64,000 nucleotides of DNA from contig CM072809.1 in NCBI GenBank assembly GCA_037013495.1, forward strand, positions 1,612,001-1,676,000. Direction: 5' to 3'. Below are positions 23,911 to 36,440 of this stretch, piece after piece. A program made the position numbers and the translations under genes. Below the pieces are notes generated by a model, which was given only the letters and a program-made list of their open reading frames with translations, was not told the DNA's origin and ran no database searches. How positions within the stretch are numbered: position 1 is the first letter of the stretch; the number at the start of each line of letters is the position of its first letter. The stretch comes from Hippophae tibetana (lineage: Eukaryota; Streptophyta; Magnoliopsida; Rosales; Elaeagnaceae).

Positions 23911-24569
23911 ACTGTCCAAGATTAAATTTTTAGGGGGAAAATAGCGACAAAAGAATCTCAGAGCATATTTACTACTTAATTATGCAAATACAAGTGAAAA
24001 CGTCTTTTGTCTTTTTATTATAGCTCTTTTCCCCCAAATTAATTAACATGACTCGTTCATGTCTTTTAGCTTAAACTGACCATAGACAAAATAGCTTCAA
24101 TTTAATTCCAATATTTTAATAAAACAAAAATTAATTTAAATATTTTAATTTAATTTAAAATAATAATATTTTTAAAATATAAATTATCATCGATTGTAAT
24201 TATTTTATATTAATAACAACATTATTCACTAATAGTGATACTGGAATGTATTAATTTTATATAATCATTTCATACATTTTTGTTGTGATAATAACAAAAA
24301 TAATTATGTTAATATAATTACCATTAATTTAAGGACGTATTTATTAATTTAAAATGAAAATAAAAAATAATCAAATGTGAATGAATCGTGATAAAAATGA
24401 ATCAAAATATGCAAAATAATTTCTTTTGATATTTTTTATTAACTCCTTTCTAGAAACATAATAAATAAAAAACATAGGTTTGCTATCTTAGTAGCATAAT
24501 TTTATTTTTGTCATAATTTTTTATCCATATTTTTTATACAATATTTTATTGGTATTCTTATTTTAAAAA

Positions 24570-24803
24570 AATATCAATTTGGCATACTTTATCATTTAAT
24601 TATGATTTTTAACATATGTAATAATATATGTGCAATATCTAGATGATATTTTTGGATAATAAATTAATTAAATATTTTTTCGAATAATATTTTAAGATAA
24701 TCAATTAATTGATTATTCAAAAATATTTTTTGAATATCTCACATATATTATTATATATGTAAAAAATTCTTGATTAAATAACAAATTACACTAAATTAAT
24801 ATC
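24570..24803. mobile_element. Hairpin MITE-like element
   Basis: The left arm (24570-24665) and right arm (about 24708-24803) are inverted copies. ACATATGTAATAATATATGTG on the left pairs with CACATATATTATTATATATGT on the right. The outer ATATCAATTTGGCATACTTTATCATTTAAT pairs with ATTAAATAACAAATTACACTAAATTAATAT. The loop is about 45 bp and itself palindromic (AATCAATTAATTGATT). There is no coding capacity. This fits a foldback MITE; the family was not assigned. Confidence 0.65.
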
Positions 24804-24809
24804 TTTTTT

Positions 24810-26232
24810 AATGAAGATATCACTAAGATATCACGTCAAAAAACTCCATCAAAATGAAACCAACAAATAAAATGGTGCTACTATTAAGATAACAAATCCC
24901 AAAAACACATGTTCTTATTATATGAAGTGTTTTATTCCTAAACGAAATGAGAGAATGAAAATAATAACTTTACCAAAATTTCTTCTATTTTTTTTTTCAT
25001 TTTTCATAAATTGAAAAAAAGAGCTATGAATATTATATTTTATATAAATAAAATAAGAAAATTTTCTAAGAAAATAATATACCTTTTATTTATAATGTGA
25101 GTAATGTAATATACAAAAGAATTTCTTAAAAACTTATTTTATTATTGTTAAATTTGAATAAGAATTTTTTTGTCTAATTTTAAAATTTTAAAATAATAAA
25201 ATAATTTTGGTATGAAAAGAGAATCACTAATAAAGTTAGAATTTAAAATGAATTTGGATTTAAAAGATAAATGTTAGTAAAAGGGAAACAAATCATATTT
25301 CATTTACTAATGCAATTTAGGAAGTAAAATGAGAATTAATCATTTTCTTTGATTCTAATTTACCTTTGATAAATATATCCTAAAATAATATGAATGCATG
25401 GTTGATTAAATATTTTTTTTCGTTAAATGATACTTGATTATGAATTGTGATTAAAAGTGTTGCAGTCGTACTAACAACTGAATCACAATAAAAAAAATGG
25501 AGTTTTGTATAAACAAATCCTTAATCAAGCAGCAATAGGATATTTCATTTTTATTATGCTATTAATTATGAATTTGATTATTTTAGCCACGTTTGTCAAT
25601 TTTCATGTATGCTATATATACAACAGAATCTTAAGTAATTATATTACCCTGTCATTAGTTGATTTCATTTTTATTTCTAACTTTTTTTCTTTTTCTTATA
25701 AAAATAAATAATCAAAATCAATAAATTCTAACACGTATATTTACTTTAATGATATGTAATGTTATATATATATTATCAATTTTCTTATAGCAATATAACA
25801 AATGATTAAAATATACGCATAAAAGATTTACCAAAAATAAATAAATAATGTGGGGTGGAATCAAATATCATATAAACAAATGTATGGATATATAATTATT
25901 TATTTAAAAAATTTAATAAATATTATTTTTCAAAACATACTAGATCCGATAAAAACAAAAAAAATATGGAAGCAAAAAAAAAAATCCGAAAAAAGAATAA
26001 AATCATTAATATAACCATTTAAATAATTAATATTATCGTGTCTTATATTTAAAAGTCTTAAATTATATTTGATATTGTAATTCATTTATATTAATCTTAT
26101 ATTTCATTTTTAATATATTTTTACTTTTTCAATTATTATTTCATTTATATTATACTTGTTTTAATTAGTTTATAAATAGAGTTTTTTATATACGTTCTAA
26201 CTTATAATAGACTATTTTTCGTAAAATAAGAT
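24810..26232. other. AT-rich intergenic DNA
   Basis: No supported gene. The open frame at 25505-25711 is hydrophobic by composition only and resembles nothing known to me. Confidence 0.55.
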
Positions 26233-26545
26233 ATATGTATTTTAATAAAATATAATTATTATTGAAATGTTATCCACCTCAATGATTAGTGAGACTATAA
26301 AATTACTCACAGCAAATAATTACAAGCGATTGGATTCGGAATTTAAGTTGTTATGTGTAAATACAATTAAGATCCAATTTTTTTGTTAGCGAAGCTTAAT
26401 TACGTATATAATATTTTACCTAATATTTTACATTTAGGTCAAAATTTAATGAAATTATTTTATCTGTTTTCTCTTTTATAAACCTTAAACATTGATATAT
26501 GAGTATATAAAAAAGTAAGATAATATTATATATCTAGTATATGAT
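26233..26545. repeat. Left direct repeat bordering the decayed copia element
   Basis: About 313 bp that recur at 30338-30655 in the same orientation with roughly nine in ten bases identical. The shared segment starts ATATGTATTTTAATAAAATA and contains TCCACCTCAATGA. It could be an LTR, but neither TG...CA ends nor a tRNA primer site beside it is evident, and no matching target duplication was found. Confidence 0.75.
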
Positions 26546-26564
26546 GCTTACGTTCTTTGTCAAA

Positions 26565-29500
26565 AGTTAGAGAAAATGTATGCAAGGACAACTGTACAAA
26601 ATAAAGCTAATTTGATGCGACGATTAATCAATTTGAAGTATAAATACGAAAGCAGCGTATCAAAACATATGAGCGAGTTTAAAGGCATTGTAGATCAACT
26701 CAATTCTACGAAGATGTTGAGCTACAAGCATTGTTGATGTTGAGTTATCTACCAAAAAGTTGGGATACTCTAGTTGTATCAATTAGCAACTCAACTCCTG
26801 ACGAAAAGCTTACCATGGATATGAAAAAAGACAAAATGCTAAATGAAGAGTCTCGATAAAAAGATGAAGGATATACTTCTAACACTGAAGCGCTTGTCAT
26901 GCAGAAACAAGGCAAGTAAGAATGGCACGGGAAAAGTAAAAGTAGAAATCTCTGTAACCAAAGTCAACAAAGAGGACGGTCGAAGTCTAGATCAAGGCAT
27001 GACAAGAAGTTTCATCACTTCAACAAGCCTAGACACTTCATTCAAGAATTTAGAAGGTTAAAGGCAGAACAATCCAAAAATCAGGAAGTATAAACCTGAA
27101 CAAATGACACCATAACTGTCAGTGAAGAAGTTGTCATTGTTTCAGATGCTGATTATGTCAATCTTACATGCCAAGACACTACTTGGGTAGTTGACTCAGA
27201 CGCTTCCTATCATGTCACCTCACGATGAGAATTCTTCTCAACCAACACTCAAGGTGATTTTGGACGTGTGAGGATGGGAAATGATGATGCATCAAAATTT
27301 GTCGGCATTGACAATATTTATCTAGAAATTAATATTGGATGCAAATTACTTCTGAAAGATGTGAGGCATGTTCCTGATATCCGTCTCAATTTGATCTCTA
27401 CCGGTATGCTTGATGATGATGGATATGATAATTATTTTGGTAAAGAAAAGTGGAAGCTTACCAAAGGCAATTTGGTAGTAGCGAAAGACAAGAAATATAC
27501 ATCACTCTATATCATAGAAACCAGGCTATGTAGAGGAGAAGTAAATAACATTAGGAAAGAAGTTCCTACCGAGCTATGTCATAAGCGACTCGACCACATG
27601 AGTGGGAAAGGTCTTAAAATTCTTTCCAAAAATGAGCTCTTGTGAGGAATGAAAGGTACACGCTTGCAAACTTGTGTCAACTGTATTATGGAAAAACAAT
27701 ATTGAGTTGCATTTTGTAGTCTTGCACCATCTAGAAAGGAAAATATTCTAGATTTAATACACACAGATGTATGTACAATGAGTTATAAGTCACTAGGAGG
27801 TGCTCACTATTTTGTGGCCTTTATTGATGACCATTCTAGAAAAGTATGGACTTTTGCTTTGAAAACTAAAGATCAAGTGCATGAAGTTTTCAAGCAATTT
27901 CATGTAAAAGTGGAGAGAGAAACTGGTAGACGTTTGAAGTGTGTACGTGCAGATAATTGTGGTGAGTATCGTGGACCATTCAAGGAGTATTACAGAAGTT
28001 TTGGCATCAAACTAGAAAAATCAGTACCAAAAACACCTCAACACAACGGTGTCGATGAGAGGATGAAAAAAACCATCTGTGAAAGAGTCAGATGTATGCT
28101 CTCAAATGAAAAACTACCAAACTCCTTTTGAGGGGAAGGAATGAGGACAACAGTCGATTTAATCAACTTTTCTCCATCAGTTCCATTGAACTACGATGTA
28201 TCGGAAAGAGTTTGGACAGGGAAAGACGTTTCTTACAAACACTTGAAAGTATTCGGTTGTCGAGCATTTGTTCATATTCCAAGAGATGAGTGGTCCAAGT
28301 TGGATAAAAAAGCGAAGTAGTGTATCTTTATGGGATATGCCCATAAAGAATTTGGCTACAGGCTTTGGGATCCTATTAGCAAAAGGATTTTTAGAAGCAG
28401 AGACGTAGTATTTCTTGAAGACCAAACAATAGAGGATTTTGAGAAATCTGAGAAACCATAGTCAGATAAAATTCCAGTTAATCTAGATCTAGTCTCTCCA
28501 CTAACAAATCCTGATAACAGAGTAGTTACACTAGATACTAATGATGTTAATCCATTAGTTGGTAGTTCAAAACCAGAACAAGTTTTTGACAAGTCCAACC
28601 AGAAGTACAGACAATGAGATCCACCAGAGTATGCAACTAAGTCGTATATATTCTCTTAACGAGTATGTGATGCTCACTGAAGGGGGAGAACCGGAGAGTT
28701 ATGACGAAGCTACTAATAATCAACATAAGACTGAATGGTTAAAAGCCATGCAGGAAGAAATGAAATCTCTGTATGAGAACCACACATTTGACCTAATGAA
28801 ACTACCATAGGGAAGAAAAGATCTCAAGAACAAGTGGGTGTACATAATCAAAAGCGAAGAAGGCAGTTCATAACCACGTTACAAAGCAAGATTTGTTTTG
28901 AAAGGATTTGAGTAGAAGAAAGGTGTTGACTTTGATGAAATATTCTCACCAGTAGTTAAAATGTCTTCAATCCGAGTTGTTCTTGGTTTGACAACTAGCC
29001 TTAATTTGGAGGTTGAACAACTTGACGTAAAGACTGCATTCTTACACGGTGATCTTGATGAGGAAATCTATATGGAGTAGCCCCGAAGGTTCCCAAGTTA
29101 AAAGCAAAGAGAAGTTGGTATGCAAACTAAAGAAGAACTTGTATGGTCTGAAGCAAGCACCAAGGCAATGGTACAAAAAGTTTGACTCATTCATGGAGAA
29201 AAATGAATACAACAGAACGACGATTGATCACTTCATCTTCATCAAGAAATTCTCTTATGGTGATTTTATCATTCTTATACTTTATGTTGATGACATGTCA
29301 ATTGTAGGTGAAAATATTGACAAGATCAACAAGTTGAAGAAGGAGTTAAGTAAGTCCTTTGCAATGAAGGGGATAAATAAGTCCTTTGCAACCTATCAAA
29401 TAGATTCTTGGCATGACGATTACCCATAACAGGCAAAAGCAAAAGATTTGGCTCTCCCAAAAACGGTATGTTGAAAAAGTTCTTAAAAGATTCAACATGA

Positions 29501-30255
29501 GCAAAGCTAAATCTGTTAGTTGTCCACTTGCGAGCCATTTCAAGCTTAATGTGAGTCAAAGTCCCTCAAGTAAGGAGGGGAAATTAGAGATGAGTAAGGT
29601 GCCTTATGCATCGGCGGTTGGTAGTCTAATGTATGTTATGGTATGCACCAGACTGAATATTGCATATATTATTAGCGTTGTTAGTCGATTCCTTTCAAAT
29701 CCTAGAAAGGAACATTGAGCAATTGTCAAATGGATACTCAGGTATCTCAAAGGAACCTTCGGTCATTGATTATGCTTTGGTAATAATATACATGTATTAG
29801 AAGGTCATACAGATTCAGATATGGCTGGCGATGTAGATATGAGGAAATCTATATCCGGATACCTAATAACATTTTGAGGGAGAGCTGTTTCATGGCAATT
29901 ACGATTACAAAAGTGTATTGCCTTAAGTACCACAGAAGCAGAGTACATTGCAATCATTGAAGGTTGTAAGGAGATCATGTGGATGAAAAAGTTCCTACAC
30001 AAATTGTATAAGAACCAATAAGACTATGTTCTTTATTGTGACAATCAGAGTGAGATTCACCTTAGCAAGAACCCAACCTTCCATTTAAGGTCTAAACACA
30101 TCGACGTAAGGTATCGTTGGATTTGTGATGTGTTAGAACATAAACTACTTCAAGTTGAGAAGGATCACACCAATGATAACGGGGCAGATATGATGACAAA
30201 GATCGTGTTGTTGTTACTTTCATTTGGAAAGATTTTTTTACACAAAAATCTTTGA
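26565..30255 (+). pseudogene. Decayed Tork/Tnt1-type copia gag-pol
   Basis: Fragmented frames keep the order of a copia polyprotein. Gag comes first (YARTTVQNKANLMRRL near 26580, SEFKGIVDQL near 26675). A zinc-knuckle position at about 27010-27051 has all three cysteines replaced by phenylalanine (FHHFNKPRHFIQEF). Then protease DSDAS (27193, normally DSGA); RHVPDIRLNLIS; integrase HTDV, FIDDHSRKVW, RADNCGEY, TPQHNGVDERM (27760-28075); reverse transcriptase QLDVKTAFLHGDL, GLKQAPRQWY and intact LYVDDM (29000-29300); RNase H with STTEAEYIA, CDNQSEIHLSKN, SKHIDVRY; and NGADMMTKI near the end. More than a dozen in-frame stops (for example 27643, 28127, 28318, 28808, 28915, 29078, 29716) and several frameshifts make it dead. 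Many stops replace expected Trp, Gln or Arg codons. Confidence 0.92.
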
Positions 30256-30337
30256 TATTATTTTTATTTTATTTTAATTTGAAAAGTTATCTATGTGTGT
30301 GGAATTTATTTCTTTTAATCATATATTTTTCCCAACA

Positions 30338-30655
30338 ATATGTATTTTAATAAAATATAATTATTGTTGAAATGTTATCCACCTCAATGACTAGTGAAAC
30401 TATAAAATTACTCGCATCAAATAATTACAAGCGATTGGATTCGGAATTTAAGTTGTTGTGTGTGAATACAATTAATGGCCATTTGTTTGTTAGCAAAGCT
30501 TAATTACTTATATAATATTTTACCTAATATTTTACATTTAGGTCAAAATTTAATGAAATTATTTTATCTGTTTTCTCTTTTATAAATCTTAAACATTGAT
30601 TTCCGAGTATATAAAAAAAGTAAGATAATATTATATATATATATATATATATGAT
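30338..30655. repeat. Right direct repeat bordering the decayed copia element
   Basis: Partner of 26233-26545. It begins directly after a possible LTR terminus (TTTTCCCAACA, ending 30337), which raises the possibility that the repeat is internal sequence duplicated downstream of the 3' LTR rather than the LTR itself. It ends in a TA run at about 30625-30652. Confidence 0.75.
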
Positions 30656-31960
30656 CCAACGAAAGTTGTATTTCAACCACCATAAACAGAATACAGAGAG
30701 GTCTTTGCATGCATGAACTCTGCTACTTGTACCCATTCAACTTAATTTTATTATTTATGTTAATGACAGTTATCATTTAAAAATAAAATAATAATTTCTT
30801 TCTGAAAATTGATAATTATCAATTACCCAATAGCTATGTAGTCCTAGTCTCCTAGATGTTGAGCTTATAGCCTTATACAAGTATAAGAAATTTTAATTTC
30901 TTATAAAAAATCTGTTACTGATATATATAAACAATTGCAGATTAAAATAAATAAAATAATAATATTGTTATTGTTGAAAATTATAAAAAAGATCATAAAA
31001 ATAAAAATGATAGGGTCTTAAATATAAAATTTTCATCTCATCATATATAGGTTCTTTAGAGGTTTGAAAATTATCATCTTACATAAGTTTTTAGTTGTAT
31101 TATTCGAGGTAATTTAAAAAAAAACTTAGATCATTTTCCTTTATTGAAACCATCGTTTTTCATTTATAGCGCAGCTAGAATTGCAGTCTTCTGTCTCCTT
31201 TTTAATCCCCTTAAAAAATTATGCCATGCTCCCAATCAGTCAACGATTTCCCGAGAAATTGGTCATTTAATTAGTGAATTATTGGGAAATTTTATACATC
31301 ATAATTATATACATACAGTTATATAGATATGATTACATTGTAATAAATAAATGTTTTTCTTAATTATTAGGTTTCTTTATTATATGAAGTTAGTCATTCT
31401 ATTAGCATTTGTTTACTGAGTTCATCGAAGGGATCAAACCGGCTTTCCTAAATAAATAATAAATTAAGATATTTTTGCATTGGTAAAATGAAAAAATAAG
31501 ATCGCAAGCTAATTTGCTGCATAAGTTATTATTAATCATGTGATCATTTATAAATATTCCCCCCTTAGGTGCGAAGTTATAGAAAATGAAAATTGTACAA
31601 TTTGTTTTTACCCTATATATTAACATAGTAAATTTTAATAATGTTGTAATAAAACTTTTATTTTAGAATGATATAGCATTGAATTGTGTTTTAAATGCAT
31701 AAAATAAATTTATATTTATAGATAAAATTTTATTCTTAACTTTTTTACACGTGTTGTATATGTATTTTTTGTAACATAATTTTTTTTTACTTATTTAAAT
31801 TTGTCTTTTTTGCTAAATGTTTTTAAATTATATAATAATATAAGTTAATGGGTTCAAAGTAATCCGCGTAAATATATTGTAATAAATATAAATTTGGAGT
31901 CCGCGTAAATCATTACAAATACAAAGGTTAAATGGGTAATGCAACTTTATGAATTTTAGT
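30656..31960. other. Intergenic, no gene recognised
   Basis: AT-rich. Open frames at 31144-31326 (+) and 31402-31626 (-) show no known protein features. Confidence 0.55.
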
Positions 31961-31964
31961 TTGG

Positions 31965-32535
31965 AGTGTTCACTTGATAAAAAATATTTATTTTTAATTA
32001 ATTTAAATTTGATTATACTTCGATTTTAATAATTTATATTCTAATATGATTCGATTATATAATCAATCTATATATATTGAGTTTTTTCTTATTTGATAAG
32101 GTCACATTATTATTAAATTTTATTTATGTATTATTATCACATATAAAATATGACATACATAAATATAAATTTTAATTTGATATTTTTGTAATAAATATTA
32201 TTATTTATAGTTATAATTAAAAAATAAAAAATATATTTGTATATTTGTATAATTATTTAATTATTATAAATATTTATATTTATTTTAAAATTCAAATAAT
32301 AATATAATATAATTATGATATGCAAAATATTTAAATATAATATATTATAAAATAAAATATATAATTTAATAGTAATTAGATCCAGATCGAATACAACGGA
32401 TTATAAAATCTATCGATCCAAATTCGATCTGAATTCAAACGAATTGTATATTTTTAACCAGAATTTGATTTGACTATAAAATTTATTAATATAATTGATT
32501 CAAATTCAAATAATCGAATTAGATTTCTTAATTTA
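31965..32535 (+). mobile_element. Dispersed repeat, copy A of an inverted pair
   Basis: This segment matches the reverse complement of 35245-35765 along most of its length. Shared landmarks include TTTAATTTGATATTTTTGTAA.AAATATTATTATTTATAGT, TTATAAATATTTATATTTATTTT, TTTAAATATAATATATTATA and AAATCTATCGATCCAAATTCGATC. It is non-coding, and its ends are rich in AATTCGATTTGGATT-like words. Probably a non-autonomous transposon; family not assigned. Confidence 0.65.
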
Positions 32536-32539
32536 AGTA

Positions 32540-34771
32540 AATTGATCTTATTATTTACTCACCTTTATTATAATAATGTAATTGAAGTCTTTCAAGAATA
32601 ATACATTAGTTATGACATATAGTATATATATTTAATTTATGTACATTGTATAAATTATGTTCATAATATATATCAAATATATGCTATATGTATATATTAT
32701 ATAACTATCATATTATTTTAAAACTAATTCAATTATATAAATATTTTAAGTAAAATTTGTTCCAAACTCATATTTTAGCATGATTTAGATTGAGATTATC
32801 TTAAATTTAAAATATTAGCATTTTTATTTTATATATTAATGGTGTTGATTTTTATTTTTTTTTGTTCAACAAAATCTCATCAAGTTTAATATAATATATA
32901 TTAAATCATCGCTAATTATTACCAATACTAATTATATATAACTCAACCAATTAGACTATTATTCCTCGAAAATGGTATTAACTTTTTTTTTGGTGCCGTA
33001 ATTATGTATTCTAAGTCAATAGACAGAAGTAGAACTGAAGAGCTGCTTTTTCATCTTTCTTCCGGACACTTTTAAGGTGCATTTGTTGTGATCATATTAA
33101 AAGTGATTTTCGAACAAAATATTTTCAATATTGACATGACTAAGGGTAGAGATTTTTTATACAATATAATAACAATTTTTTTATTTATTTTTTTCGAATC
33201 AACCTCACGATAATCCAATCCAAACTTGAATAACCCCCTACACTATAAAAAAAAGTTATTAATGACTTCATCCGACATAATATATTTATTAATGGACATC
33301 CCTCCATTAATTACTAGAAAATTTATAAAATAATTATCAATAAAATATGATTCTTGTAATTAAAAGTTCATAAAGAATTTTAATTTTAAAAGTTTAACTT
33401 TTAAAACAAGGTAATACTCATTATTTTTATAATAACATTAATATTATTATTAGGGAATGTGTGACAAAAGAAATTTTTTTTTTCCTCTCAACACTTTCGA
33501 TTCCAATATGATTGATTATCGATCCTTATAAGAATGCACATGATTTTCTGCAACATATGCCTTTTTTTTTTTTTAAATAAAGTAGTAATAATAATACAAA
33601 ACTAGTGAGATAATCAGAGTAAAATATTGTATATTATGTCAAAAATTAAAAATCTCCTGATATAACATGATTCTACTACTGTTTTGAGGTTCCTCTGTCA
33701 GAGGATGAGGGAGAGTGTTTCCTCTTCTAAGAGATCTCTTCATTGTATTTTTTATTATCATTATTTATAAATAATCTTTTATTTATGATTTTAAAATTTT
33801 ATTTTGTTAAACTTAACTCTATAAAGTTACGATATTATGAAGGATTTTGTATATTTTTTTACTCTCAAATATATAAATTTTTATCTATGTAGATATTTTG
33901 TTAAATCTAAAGATTCATCCATATATTTATTCAAGATAATAAGAAATATTTTTGTAGAAGATGTCAAATTTTTAGTAAAAATTACATCAAAAGAACATCA
34001 TGACATTATATTTTAGAGAAATATGTTATTATATTAATTGATCTAGGTAACATATTATATATATATATATATTTAAAAATAATAATAACAAAAAAAATCA
34101 ATTTTACTTTTTCATATTGCCTCGTATGAGTTCAAATCGTTGATCTTTGTAAAAAAATAAATTATGTTATGTGTGCTGTTGCAAAGCTATATATAAAATT
34201 GAGCCACATCTGAATAATTTGTCACGCTACGCACATATAACGTTTTTTTTTTAAATAACAGTACATATAACACTGGAGGTTATATATTATTAAGATCTTA
34301 TCAGTAACATAAATTATTGTAGTATAAGACATTTGTTATTATTATTTTTTAGCAAAAGAGATTTTACAAGACTTAACTTGCCCTACATATCATATCGTAA
34401 ACGATATGCATGTTATTACGATATTGAGTGTGGGTAATGATCAGCAATTAGTTGAGATTTTTATTCTTGATTTGATGATCTGATGGATTACCAAAATAAT
34501 TATATCTCAATTATTGCAATGTCTCAAAATTAAATTGACAATAATTTTAATTCGAAGCCTTTGCAATTCACAAATTAAGAAAAGGTTTACAACTCTAACT
34601 GCATAATTATTTGAGAGATCGAATTAAAAAGTGGTAGGCTTGATGTATTTTCCAAAGGGCAGTTTAATTATAAATCTAACAAAGGGTCATTAGAATTGTC
34701 AAGTACCAAAATCAATCCATGTTGTATATATTGAGAAGATAATGAGATTCAACAATCACGAAACGTCAAGA

Positions 34772-34809
<38 letters not shown>

Positions 34810-35244
34810 TTGCACAAACCACTTATTATATAACAATTATCAAAATCATCTAAAAATAAATTATATATTTTTCAAAATTTCATATAACAATTCTACAATG
34901 TTACATAATACAAGTCATATCTATGAATTTGTTTTTTACAAATATGCTTAGTATACCCCGCCGTTAATTAAGTAGTGTATATTTATTTCAACACATTCTT
35001 AACAATATATTCAATCAATATTGATATCAATTCACCTATAAAAAATAAATTTTAGGCTTTTTTATAATAAACCAAACATTATTTAGTATAACTTGAAAAT
35101 GTTATTTAAAACTAAAGAAAAAAGAAATTTAACATCAAATTACTAAAAAACCACTAACGTCAATTACCATTGTATACTTAAATAAATTAATATGTGCATT
35201 ATTATTGATGTGTTAAATAGCGTGAAACCCATATGTAAAATTAA
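32540..35244. other. AT-rich spacer between the inverted repeats
   Basis: No gene recognised. A (TA)n run followed by a poly-T tract lies at about 34774-34812. A small GC-richer patch near 33685-33740 (GAGGTTCCTCTGTCAGAGGAT) contains a short inverted repeat. Confidence 0.55.
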
Positions 35245-35770
35245 GGGAGAGTTAATAATTTGATTTGATTCAATTCGTGAGATCGAATTGGATTGATAAA
35301 ATTTATAGTCGAATCAAATTCAAATTGAAAATTATATAATTCGTTTGGATTAGGATCAGATTCAGATTGATAGATTTTAAAAACTACTATATCCGATTCA
35401 GACCGAATTATTATTAAATTATAAATAAAGTTATATTTTATTCTATAATATATTATATTTAAATATTATTTATATTATAATTATATTATATCATTACTTT
35501 AACTTAAAAAATAAATATAAATATTTATAATAATTTAATATATATACATATGTACTTCATATTGTTTTGATCTTTTTAATTGTGACTATAAATAATAATA
35601 TTTGTTACAAAAATATCAATTTAAAATTAAAATTTATGTAATTCGGGTTTTATATATGACAATAATTCATAAATAAATTACAATATCAATTTTACTTTAT
35701 TTTATTCGAAAAAATACGATTTGTTTGGATTTAGATTAGTTTTGATTGATGACGAATTTATAAAAATAGA
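35245..35770 (-). mobile_element. Dispersed repeat, copy B of an inverted pair
   Basis: Reverse-complement homologue of 31965-32535, with the order of matching blocks preserved. The two copies are separated by about 2.7 kb, so a read-through transcript could fold into a long imperfect duplex. Confidence 0.65.
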
Positions 35771-35934
35771 GTCATCAGTGTATTTTTTTACTTAATATTT
35801 GCTTGTTTTATTAAATAACTTGAATTTTATAATTAAAAATATTAAAATATAAACTTTCTAGTGAAAAATGATAAAATATAATTTTTTAATTTCTTTGAAA
35901 TTTTTCTAAAAAAATATGAATTTTTAACGCATAA

Positions 35935-36440
35935 TCAATTAGAAGCTGTCACGTGGATACCACATAAGCATGAGAGTTGATGGAGCAAGTCAAGTGGACG
36001 CCATGCAATCAGATCAAATGAATCATGTAAAGCCACATGTATAGAGTGATGTAATGCTTTGACACATGTTGGTATTATGTTCCTTACGAGTTTGGAGTAT
36101 GGCCAAATGATGATGGCACGTGTTATAACTCTATTTGTCAATTCATTCCGCCCATGCATTACTCAATCCGTAACCGTGAATCATGTCGTCCCATGTGGTT
36201 TTAACTCAGTATCCTTTTATCAAGACTAACTTTCCCCGCCATGCGTTACATTCTAATTACCCACTAAATTTCACGTGCCACGTGCCATCTTTCTATTCGC
36301 CAGAGGTGTTAATTTTCCTCTTTTTCATCTCAACTCTTGATCTGAAGTTGATCTGACGATTCAAATTCTATCTAAATTATATTTAACTCCTTAATTGCCT
36401 CATAAACCCTAATGAGCAAAAATTAACATAATTTTTATCA
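35935..36440. promoter_or_regulatory. Orphan G-box cluster in a GC-balanced patch
   Basis: Four CACGTG G-boxes occur at 35950-35955, 36117-36122, 36272-36277 and 36279-36284, the last two forming CACGTGCCACGTGCC. The patch is clearly less AT-rich than its surroundings, and no coding region is recognised beside it. G-boxes bind bZIP and bHLH factors (ABA and light responses). Calling this a relict promoter is inference. Confidence 0.45.

Noticed and set aside
25505..25711. Small hydrophobic frame resembling a membrane peptide
   Set aside because: Hydrophobic because A/T-rich codons encode I, L, F, N, Y and K; no start context or homology.
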